Assembly (NCBI RefSeq): GCF_022346615.1
Contig: NZ_JAKRNS010000002.1
Location: 1-64,000 of the forward strand
Length of the DNA: 64,000 nucleotides
Direction of reading: 5' to 3'
Origin: Staphylococcus sp. ACRSN
GTDB taxonomy: Bacteria; Bacillota; Bacilli; Staphylococcales; Staphylococcaceae
Every line of letters begins with the position of its first letter. Position 1 is the stretch's first letter. The notes beneath the pieces are model-generated. The model did not search any database. It saw only the letters and a list, made by a program, of their open reading frames with translations, and was not told the origin of the DNA. Shown in pieces: positions 36,811-52,080 of the stretch. The translations under genes were made by a program, and so were the position numbers.

Positions 36811-37485
36811 TTAATCATTTGTTAATGCTTTTACGAAGCGCTGAGTGATTTCCTTTGGTCTCGTTATAGCACTACCAACTACTGTACAATGTACACCTAA
36901 TTGATTCACAATTTTTAACATTTCGGGTGTAATTACGTTGCCTTCTGCGATGACTTTGGCATTAACATGTGCTAATACTTCTTTAAGAAATTGAAAATTA
37001 TCTTCATATAATACATGGTTTTTCGTGTATGTTGTATATCCACGGAGTGTTGTGCCAATATAATCAAATGCTAATACATCAGCATTTACCGCTTCTTCAA
37101 GCGTTGAAATATCTGCCATAATTTCAACATTTGGTGCTTTAGTACGGATATAATGAACTAAATCTTCTAGTGATTCGTTAGGTCGTGTTTGCATTGTTGC
37201 ATCCAATGCAATAACTTCACAACCACTATCAATTAATTCATCAACTTCCCTACGAGTAGCAGTAATAAAGACATTGGATCCTTTATAATTTCTTTTAACG
37301 ATACCTATAATAGGTAGATTAACTTCCTTTTGAATTGCAATTATATCTTCTTTTGAATTTGCTCTAATCCCCACAGCGCCACCTTGATAAGCAGCTAAAG
37401 CCATCTTGGACATAATGTAAGATGAATGTAAAGGCTCATCTTCCAATGCCTGACATGAAACAATTAAACCTTGAGGTAATAACAT
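36811..37485 (-). CDS. nanE: N-acetylmannosamine-6-phosphate 2-epimerase NanE
   Basis: A 224-residue TIM-barrel enzyme that converts ManNAc-6-phosphate to GlcNAc-6-phosphate in sialic acid catabolism. [17 protein letters not shown] at the N terminus, GIVKRNY (catalytic lysine near 66), [12 protein letters not shown] and [11 protein letters not shown] are family signatures. I chose the ATG at 37485 because GGAGTG precedes it and S. aureus NanE begins there; the frame is open five residues further. It is divergent from the regulator nanR, with a palindrome between them. Confidence 0.93.
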   Translation of the reverse strand: MLLPQGLIVSCQALEDEPLHSSYIMSKMALAAYQGGAVGIRANSKEDIIAIQKEVNLPIIGIVKRNYKGSNVFITATRREVDELIDSGCEVIALDATMQTRPNESLEDLVHYIRTKAPNVEIMADISTLEEAVNADVLAFDYIGTTLRGYTTYTKNHVLYEDNFQFLKEVLAHVNAKVIAEGNVITPEMLKIVNQLGVHCTVVGSAITRPKEITQRFVKALTND

Positions 37486-37590
37486 AACGACACACTCCAT
37501 AACGTTTAGTAGTTTTGAAAATTAAAAAGAATATTACTAATAGATTAAATATAACATCGAGAAAATATTAATCAATATATTTTATTGTTA

Positions 37591-37605
37591 TGAAAAATGT
37601 TTTCA
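37591..37605. promoter_or_regulatory. Palindrome between nanE and nanR, possible operator
   Basis: TGAAAA-ATG-TTTTCA is a perfect inverted repeat in the divergent promoter region, about 40 bases before the nanR start. RpiR-type regulators often bind such sites; assignment is inference. Confidence 0.5.
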
Positions 37606-37644
37606 TTTATACTAAAGAAAATTGAGAATAGGTGGGGAATAGTT

Positions 37645-38442
37645 ATGAAATTTGAAAATAGAGTCCAACGTTACCGTCAACATTTCACGAAAACAGATAA
37701 ACAAATTGTTGCATATATTCAAAAAAATGAATTTAATGATACTTTTTCTACTATAAATTCACTTGCATACGCGATAGGTACATCACCTGCAACAATAACG
37801 CGTTTTAGCAATAAATTGGATTATGAGAATTTTCAAGATCTCAAATTTAATTTACAACAAGAGATGACGGATAGAGATATTGAAAATAGTCCGTTAATTC
37901 AACGTATTCATAAATACCATCAAGATATTATTCAACAAACGGGTGAATTTATCTCTGATGAAAAGATTAAAAGTTTCGTCAATCAGATAAATAGAAGCAG
38001 ACAAATTATTTACGCTGGTTTAGGTAGTTCAGGTTTGTCGTCTACTGAATTTTATTACCGTATGATGCGATTAGGATTAAAAGGAAATGTATCAACAGAT
38101 GCACATCAAATGAAAATAGTCGCTTCGTTATTAACGAGTTCAGATACTTTTGTTGCTATTTCAAATAGTGGAGAAACACAAGAGTTAATTTCCGCTGCTA
38201 AAATCGCACAGGATCGTGGTGCATTTGTTGTTGCGATTACAAATTATGAAGGAAGTTCAATCACTGAATGTGCGGACCTTGTTTTAATTACGACAGATCA
38301 GTCGAGAATTAATGATACTAGATTTATTAATACTCAAATTGCGACGTTATTTTTAATTGATATTGTTAGTTACTTATTACTTGATGATGACTATATGCAC
38401 CAAGTTTATCAAAATACTAAGCAAGTTATATTGGATAATTAA
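37645..38442 (+). CDS. nanR: RpiR-family regulator, probable NanR
   Basis: A 265-residue regulator. An N-terminal helix-turn-helix (about 20-75) has FSTINSLAYAIGTSPATITRFSNKL. A C-terminal SIS sugar-phosphate domain (about 115-250) has AGLGSSGLSSTEFYYR and SNSGETQELI. In S. aureus NanR of this family represses nan genes and is relieved by ManNAc-6-phosphate. The ATG at 37645 follows AGGTGGGG; the frame continues upstream to 37597 but that start would sit inside the operator-like palindrome. It lies between divergent nanE and convergent nanK. Confidence 0.87.
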   Translation: MKFENRVQRYRQHFTKTDKQIVAYIQKNEFNDTFSTINSLAYAIGTSPATITRFSNKLDYENFQDLKFNLQQEMTDRDIENSPLIQRIHKYHQDIIQQTGEFISDEKIKSFVNQINRSRQIIYAGLGSSGLSSTEFYYRMMRLGLKGNVSTDAHQMKIVASLLTSSDTFVAISNSGETQELISAAKIAQDRGAFVVAITNYEGSSITECADLVLITTDQSRINDTRFINTQIATLFLIDIVSYLLLDDDYMHQVYQNTKQVILDN

Positions 38443-38572
38443 TATATCTTGCTTAGTTAGGTAATAAATTAAGATCAGACTTTTTTATTAATTAATTTTT
38501 TAGTATGAACTATAATAATGTCATTCATATTGTCTCATAGTACATGATGTGCACTTAAAATATGGCAGGCAG

Positions 38573-39442
38573 TTAAAACTTTGAAACAGCACCAAATAGT
38601 GCTGCATTATTCATAGCATTCATGGTTTGTATAGATGCAAAGCCATAATTTGGTGGCAAATAACTATCAACATGAGGTGTGATATAGCGTAACAAACGTT
38701 CTTGTTGTGCAGAAATACCACCACCAATAAGTATGAGACCCGGATCATATAGTATTTGAATCTGAGCAATACCTTCAGCAATTGAGTAGCCCCAATTATT
38801 TAACAAGTTTTCTGCAGCACGATTTCCAAATTCAGCTTTTTGAAATAATGTACGTACATCCATATTATTTAATTTAGGATGTCTATCTAATTGTGATTTG
38901 AGTGCTGATGTTGAAGCACGTTGTTCATAAGTTGTATTTTCAAAAGGTCTGTAAAGCATATAACCAATTTCATTTGCTCTAGATCTTTCACCGTTATACA
39001 AATCATTTTTAGATGAATAAAATGCACCTCCAATCCCCGTACCAAGTGTTAGACAAAATATATTTTCAAATTGATAATTATTAAGTGACAGTTCTCCTAA
39101 TAATGCTGCATTCACATCATTGTAAATGTGAACTTTTGCATCTAATGGCTTTAAGACTTGCTTAAAGTTAACGCCTTTATAGTTAGCAATGGTTGGCCCT
39201 GCATAAATAATTTCTCCTGTAATTTCATCAACTACACCTGCAGTAGAGATACCAACATTGAGCGTACTTAGTTCAAATTGAGATTGAAATTGCTCAACAA
39301 GCTGAAAGACAGAATCTATAATTAGCTCATCAACATTGTTTGGCGTAGGTATGTTTATATAATCAATGATGGTTTGATTGTCTATGACAGCAGCTTTGAT
39401 TGAGGTGCCTCCTATATCTACTGCAATTTTATAAGTTGTCAT
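38573..39442 (-). CDS. nanK: N-acetylmannosamine kinase NanK (ROK family)
   Basis: A 289-residue sugar kinase that phosphorylates ManNAc. The phosphate loop AVDIGGTSIKAAV is at the N terminus, LTLGTGIGGAF (about 133-143) completes the ATP site, and the general-base aspartate lies in IYNDVNAA. The ROK zinc motif (CGxxGCxE) is missing; the equivalent stretch is RANEIGYMLYRPFENTTYEQ. The ATG at 39442 follows GAGGATGATGAA; an upstream in-frame ATG at 39493 adds 17 lysine-rich residues and is less likely. It is divergent from nanA across a shared promoter region. Confidence 0.87.
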   Translation of the reverse strand: MTTYKIAVDIGGTSIKAAVIDNQTIIDYINIPTPNNVDELIIDSVFQLVEQFQSQFELSTLNVGISTAGVVDEITGEIIYAGPTIANYKGVNFKQVLKPLDAKVHIYNDVNAALLGELSLNNYQFENIFCLTLGTGIGGAFYSSKNDLYNGERSRANEIGYMLYRPFENTTYEQRASTSALKSQLDRHPKLNNMDVRTLFQKAEFGNRAAENLLNNWGYSIAEGIAQIQILYDPGLILIGGGISAQQERLLRYITPHVDSYLPPNYGFASIQTMNAMNNAALFGAVSKF

Positions 39443-39532
39443 TTCATCATCCTCTTCTATATAATGTTTTTTCTTTTTGAAAAAATTTTTCATTCAAACA
39501 ACATAATTATGATTTTATTTTTCAATAAAGTA

Positions 39533-39573
39533 TTGATAGTCATTATGATAGCGTTTACAATTTGGGTTGTAAA
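39533..39573 (+). promoter_or_regulatory. nanA promoter with perfect cre site and overlapping palindrome
   Basis: TTGATA (39533-39538), a 17-base spacer and TACAAT (39556-39561) form the promoter. The spacer and -10 are covered by bases 39546-39559, which read on the minus strand as TGTAAACGCTATCA, a full match to the cre consensus. The -10 is also in the left arm of a 7+7 palindrome, TTTACAA-TTTGGG-TTGTAAA (39554-39573), a probable NanR operator. Catabolite repression and specific repression thus converge on one promoter. Confidence 0.75.
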
Positions 39574-39662
39574 TAGCTACTTTTTCCATTTGTAGATTAA
39601 AGATGATATGGAATTTTCTTGCTATATAAAGAAGTGATTACAAACTGGGGGTTAAGTGTTAT

Positions 39663-40544
39663 ATGAAAAAAGAATTGAATGGCTTGTTTGCAGCGTTATT
39701 AGTACCATTTGATGAAAATGGAATGATTAAGGTAGAAGGTTTAAGAGAAATTGTACGAAATGCAATAGATAATGAAAATCTTGATGGTTTGTATGTGAAT
39801 GGGAGTTCAGGTGAAAACTTTTTATTAAATACTGAGCAAAAAAAACAGGTATTTAAGATAGCAAAGGAAACTGTAGGTGATGATACAAAAATGATTGCGC
39901 AAGTTGGATCATTAGATTTACAGGAGGCAATCGAATTAGGAAAATACGCTACAGAACTTGGATATGATGCAATTTCAGCAGTAACACCTTTTTACTATCC
40001 TTTTTCTTTTGAGGAAATCAAGGATTACTATTTTGAATTAATTGAAGCTACACAAAACGATTTGATAATTTATGCGATACCTGATTTGACGGGTGTTAAT
40101 ATTTCAATTGAACAATTTGAATCATTATTTAGTCATGAGCGAATTATTGGGGTTAAATATACTGCACCTAATTTCTTTTTACTTGAGCGTATACGTAAAT
40201 CATTTCCTGACAAATTAATTCTTTCTGGATTTGATGAAATGTTAGTACAAGCAGCTATTTCAGGTGTAGATGGTGCAATAGGTTCTACTTATAATATTAA
40301 TGGTAAAAGAGCGCGACAAATATTTGAATTGGTACAAAAAGGTGATGTAGCGCAAGCTTATCAGATACAACATGATACGAATGATATTATCGAAAATGTT
40401 TTGGACATGGGCATTTATCCCACATTGAAAGAGATATTAAAATATCGTGGTATTGATAGCGGATTACCTAAAAAACCGTTTAAACCATTTAAAGAAAGTA
40501 ACAGAAGTAGACTCGACCAATTAATCAAAGCATATTCTTTATAA
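39663..40544 (+). CDS. nanA: N-acetylneuraminate lyase NanA
   Basis: A 293-residue TIM-barrel aldolase that splits sialic acid into ManNAc and pyruvate. [14 protein letters not shown] (about 42-55) is the pyruvate carboxylate site. The catalytic tyrosine lies in [12 protein letters not shown] (about 137) and the Schiff-base lysine in [11 protein letters not shown] (about 165). The ATG at 39663 follows GGGGG, 12 bases upstream. It forms an operon with nanT 31 bases downstream and is controlled by the promoter with cre site described at 39533-39573. Confidence 0.95.
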   Translation: MKKELNGLFAALLVPFDENGMIKVEGLREIVRNAIDNENLDGLYVNGSSGENFLLNTEQKKQVFKIAKETVGDDTKMIAQVGSLDLQEAIELGKYATELGYDAISAVTPFYYPFSFEEIKDYYFELIEATQNDLIIYAIPDLTGVNISIEQFESLFSHERIIGVKYTAPNFFLLERIRKSFPDKLILSGFDEMLVQAAISGVDGAIGSTYNINGKRARQIFELVQKGDVAQAYQIQHDTNDIIENVLDMGIYPTLKEILKYRGIDSGLPKKPFKPFKESNRSRLDQLIKAYSL

Positions 40545-40575
40545 GAATGATATTTCTAGTTAGGGGATGACATGC

Positions 40576-42105
40576 ATGCAACAAGTTGGATTTGGATTTT
40601 GGAATTGGGTAGCAGTTATCATTTATCTCATAGTTATGTTATTGGTCGGGGCATACTTTACCAAAAGGGCCAGCCAAAATACAGATAGTTTCTTTACAGC
40701 AAGTGGTCGATTACCATCTTGGGCAATAGGGTTCTCCATATATGCAACAACGCTCAGTGCCATTACTTTTATGTCTACGCCGGAGAAAGCATTTTTAACA
40801 GACTGGGCATATATCGCTGGTAATATTGCAATTGTTGCTATTATACCGATACTTATATATTTTTATGTACCATTTTTTAAAAAGTTAAAAGTTACATCTG
40901 CTTATGAATATTTAGAGGCACGTTTTGGTCCAAGTGTGCGGGTTATGGGGTCACTACTATTTGTATTATTTCATTTGGGTCGAGTTGCCATCGTCATTTA
41001 TTTACCAACTTTGGCCATTACATCTGTTTCCGATATGAACCCTATATTAGTGGCTTCATTAGTTGGCATATTGTGTATACTTTATACATTTTTAGGAGGA
41101 TTCGAAGGTGTAGTGTGGAGTGATTTTATACAAGGTGTCATTCTTTTAGGTGGGGCAGCAGCCATTATTATATTAGGTGTAACACATATACAAGGTGGAT
41201 TTGGTACGTTGATTTCTGATGCAGTTGAACATAAAAAGGTCATTAGTGTTGATAATTGGAAATTAAATGCAGCAGCGGCGTCGATACCTATTATTTTTTT
41301 AGGTAACATATTTAATAATTTACATCAATATACAGCAAGCCAAGATGTAGTACAACGTTATCAAGCATCAGAATCTATGAAAGAAACTAAGCAATCACTA
41401 TGGATGAATGGTATTTTAGCATTAGTATCTGCACCACTATTCTATGGTATGGGGACAATGCTATACTCATTTTATAGTCATGAGGCAGCATTACCAAAAG
41501 GATTTAATACATCGTCAGTCGTTCCATATTTTATTCTTACAGAGATGCCTCCTTTTGTAGCAGGTTTACTAATAGCTGCGATATTTGCGGCAGCACAATC
41601 GACAATTTCTTCAAGTTTAAATTCGATATCGGCATGTATTTCAGTTGATATTAAACATCGATTCTTTGGGAAGTCCGGAGAAAAACAAGAAGTGTTGTTT
41701 GCAAGATGGATAATTATTATATCTGGATTATTTGGTTATGGTATGTCAATCTATTTAATCGTTTCAAACTCAAATGGTTTATGGGATTTATTTTTACTCG
41801 TAACTGGATTAGTCGGCGTACCTTTAGCAGGTATTTTTGCTGTGGGAATATTCACCAAGAGAACAAACACATTTGGCGTTATATGCGGTTTGATTTGCGG
41901 CATTATTTTCGCTTATTTATTTAATGGCATTGGTGGTGGAAATTCGCCTTTCTTTGTTTCTATTTTATCATTTGTGATTGCATTTATTTTTTCTTACCTT
42001 ATTAGCATTGTTGTTCCAGGTACATCAAAGGTTCAGGGACTTACAATATTTGATAGGCATATAGAGACAACATATATCTCAAAGTCTAAAGTAGAACAAG
42101 AATAA
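40576..42105 (+). CDS. nanT: Sodium/sialic acid symporter NanT (SSS family)
   Basis: A 509-residue sodium:solute symporter with about 13 membrane helices. SFFTASGRLPSWAIGFSIYATTLSAITFMSTP (first half, early) and the late SSLNSISACISVD segment match the SSS fold, and the gene follows nanA directly. The start ATG at 40576 is nine bases after TTAGGGG; the in-frame ATG at 40567 abuts that site. It imports N-acetylneuraminate with sodium for NanA. S. aureus has the same nanA-nanT pairing. Confidence 0.9.
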   Translation: MQQVGFGFWNWVAVIIYLIVMLLVGAYFTKRASQNTDSFFTASGRLPSWAIGFSIYATTLSAITFMSTPEKAFLTDWAYIAGNIAIVAIIPILIYFYVPFFKKLKVTSAYEYLEARFGPSVRVMGSLLFVLFHLGRVAIVIYLPTLAITSVSDMNPILVASLVGILCILYTFLGGFEGVVWSDFIQGVILLGGAAAIIILGVTHIQGGFGTLISDAVEHKKVISVDNWKLNAAAASIPIIFLGNIFNNLHQYTASQDVVQRYQASESMKETKQSLWMNGILALVSAPLFYGMGTMLYSFYSHEAALPKGFNTSSVVPYFILTEMPPFVAGLLIAAIFAAAQSTISSSLNSISACISVDIKHRFFGKSGEKQEVLFARWIIIISGLFGYGMSIYLIVSNSNGLWDLFLLVTGLVGVPLAGIFAVGIFTKRTNTFGVICGLICGIIFAYLFNGIGGGNSPFFVSILSFVIAFIFSYLISIVVPGTSKVQGLTIFDRHIETTYISKSKVEQE

Positions 42106-42194
42106 TTTGAGACAGGGCATATTATTTTCATTTTATAAAAGTAATCGTTAAGATATAGCTAATAATAAAATGATTGAAAGTGAGGAATTTATCA

Positions 42195-42725
42195 ATGTCG
42201 ACCTTAGTAATTATTGCCCATCCTGATATAAATAATTCTACTGTAAATAAAAAATGGAGAGAAATGCTATCTGAACATGAGGAATTAGTTACAATTCATG
42301 AATTGTATCCTGAATATCCACATGGCAAGATTGATATCGAAAGAGAACAAAAATTGCTAGAAGCACATGATCGTATCATCTTTCAATATCCGTTATATTG
42401 GTATAGCAGTCCACCGTTACTTAAACAATATTTAGATGATGTATTCACTTATGGTTGGGCATATGGTTCAACTGGAAATGCATTAGCTGATAAAGATTTT
42501 GCGATAGCAGTTTCTATTGGTTCAATACCAGAATCTTATACTAAAGATGGTAACGTAAAATATTCTGTTGAAGAGTTATTGAGCCCGATGATTGCAACGA
42601 CTAGATTTGTAAAGGCAAATTTTGCAGGCATACACAAATTGTATGGTGCATTAAACATCACACCAAGCTTAGTAGAAGAAAATGCCAAACAATATATAGA
42701 ATTTATTAAAACACTAGATAAATAA
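42195..42725 (+). CDS. Flavodoxin-fold NAD(P)H oxidoreductase (KefF/YwrO-like)
   Basis: A 176-residue flavoprotein of the NAD(P)H dehydrogenase (quinone) family. It begins MSTLVIIAHPDI and contains the FMN-site stretch IIFQYPLYWYSSPPLLKQYL (about 66-85) and FTYGWAYG. Such enzymes reduce quinones by two electrons. I chose ATG 42195 because GTGAGG lies about ten bases upstream. It is codirectional with nanT but is separated by 89 bases and ends at its own terminator, so it is probably unrelated to sialic acid use. Confidence 0.86.
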   Translation: MSTLVIIAHPDINNSTVNKKWREMLSEHEELVTIHELYPEYPHGKIDIEREQKLLEAHDRIIFQYPLYWYSSPPLLKQYLDDVFTYGWAYGSTGNALADKDFAIAVSIGSIPESYTKDGNVKYSVEELLSPMIATTRFVKANFAGIHKLYGALNITPSLVEENAKQYIEFIKTLDK

Positions 42726-42735
42726 ATGTTATATA

Positions 42736-42769
42736 AGGATCCATGTGCTAAAAACATGGGTCTTTTTTT
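42736..42769 (+). terminator. Terminator after the KefF-like gene
   Basis: AGGATCCATG pairs with CATGGGTCT (one mismatch) around a short loop, followed by T7. Confidence 0.85.
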
Positions 42770-42859
42770 ATGAAATTTATACGTCGCTTCGCTATGATTA
42801 GATGTAAATAATAGATATAATAAAGTAAATATATAACAAAGGATTCGAGGGGAGCACAC

Positions 42860-43663
42860 ATGGTAAAAGTAATCGCGGTTGATATGGATGGGACATTTTT
42901 AGACTCAAAAAAAACGTACGATAAGGAAAGATTTGAAAACATTTATAAACAACTTCAAGAGAAGAATATTAAGTTTATTGCTGCAAGTGGTAATCAGTAT
43001 GCAAAGTTACAATCTATTTTTGGGGAAAGAGATATGCTATTTGTAGCTGAAAATGGTGCAGTAATATATGATGGTATAAATTTATTAGATTATCAATCAT
43101 TCGATCGTGCATTATATCAACGTATTATTGATTATTTAAATATTGAACGTGGTATATCCAATTTAATTGTTTGTGGATTGAACAGTGCGTATATATTGAA
43201 AGATACACCTGAAATATTTAAAAATGTGGTGAAATTCTACTATCATCAATTACAAGAGATAGATTCATTTCAAGATTTGCCTGATGATGAATACGTAAAA
43301 GTTGCTTTAGATATTAACCGTGATACACATCCAAATTTAGAGGATGAGCTAACACAATATTTTGAAGGTGAAGTTAAGCTAGTATCAAGTGGACATGATA
43401 GTATCGATTTGATCATACCAGGCATTACAAAAGGTTATGCGCTAGAACGATTATTAAAAAAGTGGGGGTTATCAACTGCAGAGCTAATGACATTTGGCGA
43501 TGCAAATAACGATTTAGATATGTTACAACTTGCCGAACATAGTTATGTTATGAAGAATAGTCATGATAAATCATTATTCGAAATTGCGAATCATGTAGCA
43601 CCATCAAACGATGACCAAGGCGTATTAACAGTGATCGAAGAAAAGGTATTAAAGCAAAAATAA
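42860..43663 (+). CDS. Cof-type HAD phosphatase
   Basis: A 267-residue cytoplasmic phosphatase. Motif I is VDMDGTFLDSKK (about 7-18), motif II contains FIAASGNQYAKL (about 42-53), the lysine is in PGITKGYAL, and motif III is MTFGDANNDLDML (about 210-222). These define the Cof/YidA (type IIB cap) group, which dephosphorylates sugar phosphates and flavin or pyridoxal phosphates. GAGGGGAGC precedes the ATG. The substrate is unknown. Confidence 0.9.
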   Translation: MVKVIAVDMDGTFLDSKKTYDKERFENIYKQLQEKNIKFIAASGNQYAKLQSIFGERDMLFVAENGAVIYDGINLLDYQSFDRALYQRIIDYLNIERGISNLIVCGLNSAYILKDTPEIFKNVVKFYYHQLQEIDSFQDLPDDEYVKVALDINRDTHPNLEDELTQYFEGEVKLVSSGHDSIDLIIPGITKGYALERLLKKWGLSTAELMTFGDANNDLDMLQLAEHSYVMKNSHDKSLFEIANHVAPSNDDQGVLTVIEEKVLKQK

Positions 43664-43797
43664 AAAGTTGTATGTTATAGCATTTATATAAATGTATTAA
43701 TTGATATTGTATAAACAGATTACTTTAATCCGAGTTTCTAAGTAGCTTATACTTATATTTATAATATGATTCAAATCGAAAGGTAGGCACAGTAATC

Positions 43798-44457
43798 ATG
43801 ACTCAAATGCAAGATACAATTATTAATGCATTCAACTTTAGACATGCAACAAAGCGTTTTGATGCAACAAAAACAATCAGTGATTCAGAGTTTAATACAA
43901 TTTTAGAAGCGGGTAGGCTTTCTCCGAGTTCACTAGGGCTCGAACCTTGGAAATTTGTTGTAATACAAAATAAAACCCTACGTAATAAACTTAAAGAAAT
44001 TAGTTGGGGAGCACAAGGTCAATTAGATACGGCAAGTCATTTTGTCTTAATATTGGCGAGAAAGAACGTGATTGCTAAATCACCTTATGTTCAACATTTA
44101 TTACGTGAAGTTAAACAATATAGTCCAGAATCAATTCCAGCGACAGAAGAAAAATTTGATAATTTCCAAACTGGTTTCCATATTAATGATAACGAACGTA
44201 CGTTATTGGATTGGGCGCGTAAACAAACCTATATAGCATTAGGGAACATGATGACAAGTGCGGCATTATTAAATATAGATTCATGTCCAATTGAAGGATT
44301 TGATTTAGATGGTGTTACAAAATTGTTGGCAGAAGAAGGGATATTAGACGAAACACATTTCGCTCCTTCAGTTATGGTTGCATTTGGCTATAGAGAGACA
44401 GATCCTAAAGCAAAAATACGTCAATCTCAATCAGATGTGATTGAGTGGTTAGAATAA
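43798..44457 (+). CDS. Nitroreductase-family NAD(P)H flavin oxidoreductase
   Basis: A 219-residue FMN enzyme of the NfsB-like nitroreductase family. [39 protein letters not shown] (N terminus, described here in part: HATKRFD and [11 protein letters not shown]) carries the FMN-binding residues, and GMM-like [22 protein letters not shown] is in the second half. It reduces quinones or nitro compounds. AAAGGTAGG precedes the ATG. It ends at a long bidirectional terminator shared with the bgl operon. Confidence 0.88.
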   Translation: MTQMQDTIINAFNFRHATKRFDATKTISDSEFNTILEAGRLSPSSLGLEPWKFVVIQNKTLRNKLKEISWGAQGQLDTASHFVLILARKNVIAKSPYVQHLLREVKQYSPESIPATEEKFDNFQTGFHINDNERTLLDWARKQTYIALGNMMTSAALLNIDSCPIEGFDLDGVTKLLAEEGILDETHFAPSVMVAFGYRETDPKAKIRQSQSDVIEWLE

Positions 44458-44501
44458 TAGTTAAAAGAGAAGATTATAAATTATAAATGTAGTGAAAAAA
44501 T

Positions 44502-44544
44502 AAAAAACAGACTTAGATATGCTTAATATCTAAGTCTGTTTTTT
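44502..44544. terminator. Bidirectional terminator between the nitroreductase gene and the bgl operon
   Basis: AAAAAACAGACTTAGATAT pairs with AATATCTAAGTCTGTTTTTT around a four-base loop. Confidence 0.92.
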
Positions 44545-44582
44545 ATAATTTTACAATAACTAATAAAAGGTACAATAAGTCT

Positions 44583-46052
<1,470 letters not shown>

Positions 46053-46055
46053 TTA

Positions 46056-47486
<1,431 letters not shown>

Positions 47487-47502
47487 TTAATAACCTCCAT
47501 AT

Positions 47503-49533
<2,031 letters not shown>

Positions 49534-49555
49534 TTACTAGCTTCAAAAAGAAAAC

Positions 49556-49636
49556 AAAAAAACTCAGAATAAAACAGCAATGAATGGACATTCATCATGT
49601 TTATACTCTGAGTTTTGCCTACTTAAAGTTACAACC
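49556..49636 (-). promoter_or_regulatory. LicT-type RAT and overlapping terminator upstream of bglP
   Basis: On the minus strand 49636-49610 reads AGGTTGTAACTTTAAG then TAGGCAAAACTC, close to the LicT/SacY RAT consensus. Its 3' end is the 5' arm of a terminator, AACTCAGAGTATAAAC paired with GTTTTATTCTGAGTT, followed by T7 (49562-49556). LicT binding would prevent the terminator. Confidence 0.88.
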
Positions 49637-49688
49637 TCAAACGCTAATGTGTAGCGCCAAAAGCAACAATTAATATTAATTTGAGATA

Positions 49689-49725
49689 AGTATAGCGCTT
49701 AACCACATTAATGTCAACGCTTACA
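49689..49725 (-). promoter_or_regulatory. bglP promoter with perfect cre site over the -35
   Basis: On the minus strand TTGACA (49717-49712), a 17-base spacer and TATACT (49694-49689) form a near-ideal sigma-A promoter. The -35 is inside TGTAAGCGTTGACA (49725-49712), which matches the cre consensus TGWAANCGNTNWCA at every position. CcpA would block polymerase directly when preferred sugars are present. The site begins three bases beyond the licT stop. Confidence 0.88.
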
Positions 49726-49728
49726 TTC

Positions 49729-50586
<858 letters not shown>

Positions 50587-50742
50587 CTAATTAATTTATA
50601 TATTAAATATAAGATGTAATATTATGTTATGTCAAAGTAATTTGCTTTATTTATTTATATTATTGAATATCAGAATTATTATATGTGTCTATGTTGATGA
50701 AGATGAAATATTTACAAGAAAATGATATAAATTGAGATTCAA

Positions 50743-51050
50743 AAAAATTTGGGACATAAGCACTAGAAAAATAATGCTCAGATAAATTAATTTATCTGAG
50801 CGCTTCTTTTTATTCAATGCTTCATATTATTAGATCGCTTTCTTAGAGGACAGCTTCAGACTGTAGTCTTCATCTTGTCCTATTCTCTCAAGCGTCTCCC
50901 TAAATTCATCGTATTAATATATAATTTTACACTGAAACGCTAAAAAAATAATGCCTTTTCGTATAATTTAATAAACACTACTAAACTAAATTAACGAGGT
51001 GCCTTATGTGTAAAATTTAAAATATGCCTTAACTTATACTATTAGTGGTT
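50743..51050 (+). repeat. Diverged intergenic repeat, copy D
   Basis: It starts with TTTGGGACATAAG and ends near 51050, keeping the internal stretch CCTTTTCGTATAATTTAATAAACACTACTAAACTAAATTAACGAGG, given here only as the shared segments TTTTCGTATAATTTAATAA and CTAAATTAACGAGG of copy C. The terminator-like hairpin at its left, GCTCAGATAAA/TTTATCTGAGC (50776-50801), has a completely different sequence from copies A-C but the same position and shape. The core is strongly diverged. It fills most of the 568-base gap before the VOC gene. Confidence 0.65.
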
Positions 51051-51121
51051 ATCATAAAATCAAAAACCTTCTTATACTGTCCAAGAACTTTATATCTGAA
51101 ACAATTTTTTGAATAAATTTT

Positions 51122-51925
51122 TTATTCTGGAACTGTTGATTTATCACTATGAATCGTAATGTTAAAGCCTTCTGGAGATAATAATCTAGTATGATCTGTG
51201 TTCGGTTTATACAAGTCAATACTGGTAAGTCCAAGTGTGTTATTATTCTCTGTTCGTAATATACTTGATTGCCAAGTATTAGCTGCTATATGGTGATGAT
51301 AGTGATTTGTAGACATAAATAAAGCATTCGGTAATGTAGAAACAAGTTCTAAGCCGAGTTGTTCTACATAAAATTGATATGCTTTATTGATATCTATCGT
51401 TTTCAAGTGTAAGTGACCAATTTTCGCACCACTTGGAAGACCACGCCAACCTTCTTGAGATTGATGAGTGAGCAATGTGTTCACATCTACGGCAAGTGTA
51501 TCCATTTTTACTTTTTCGTCTTCCCATTGCCATACTTTAGCATCTCTATCTTGATAAATTTCAATGCCATTGCCTTCAGGATCGTTAAAGTATAGTGCTT
51601 CACTCACAAGATGATCTCCACCGCCGACTTGAATACCTAATTGTGTGACGTGATATAAAAAATCTGCTAAATCACTTCTACTTGGTAATAGATAAGCTAT
51701 ATGAAATAGGCCGCTTTCTCGTAGACTAGGTTGTCGGCCGTTGGAAAGTTCATTTAAAGTTAGTGTGTGACCACCATCTCCAACTTTAAAAGTAATTGAA
51801 GTTGATGATTCATCTATAGGACTAAATCCTAAAGTTGTTTGGTAAAAGTGAATCATAGTTTCTAAATCTTTTACATTTAACGTTATATTCGTTACTTGTG
51901 TCGCATGTTCATCATGAAAAGACAT
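51122..51925 (-). CDS. VOC-family ring-cleavage dioxygenase, CatE-like
   Basis: A 267-residue protein with two vicinal-oxygen-chelate modules (about 8-125 and 165-260). Likely metal ligands are H in TQVTNITLNVKDL-type and IGHLHLKTIDI segments and E in GNGIEIYQDR. It resembles B. subtilis CatE (catechol 2,3-dioxygenase) and related glyoxalase-like proteins. The single CDS lies between repeat copy D and a divergent gene. The MhqR operator motif is not visible upstream, so it is probably not part of the mhq regulon. Confidence 0.78.
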   Translation of the reverse strand: MSFHDEHATQVTNITLNVKDLETMIHFYQTTLGFSPIDESSTSITFKVGDGGHTLTLNELSNGRQPSLRESGLFHIAYLLPSRSDLADFLYHVTQLGIQVGGGDHLVSEALYFNDPEGNGIEIYQDRDAKVWQWEDEKVKMDTLAVDVNTLLTHQSQEGWRGLPSGAKIGHLHLKTIDINKAYQFYVEQLGLELVSTLPNALFMSTNHYHHHIAANTWQSSILRTENNNTLGLTSIDLYKPNTDHTRLLSPEGFNITIHSDKSTVPE

Positions 51926-52080
51926 ATTAGCCTCCTAAAAGTATCTTGTATTTAAATTTATTACATGTTGATTTTAGTATAAAAAGTATATTAGGTCAAT
52001 GATAGAAACGCAATATATTTCAAAATATAGAACTTTCTATTTATAATTGTATTATAAATAAGGGGATAGGGAGTTGTACT

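Noticed and set aside
42536..42942. Two minus-strand frames overlapping the KefF-like gene end and the HAD gene start
   Set aside because: They cross a terminator and two real genes on the opposite strand, without ribosome sites.
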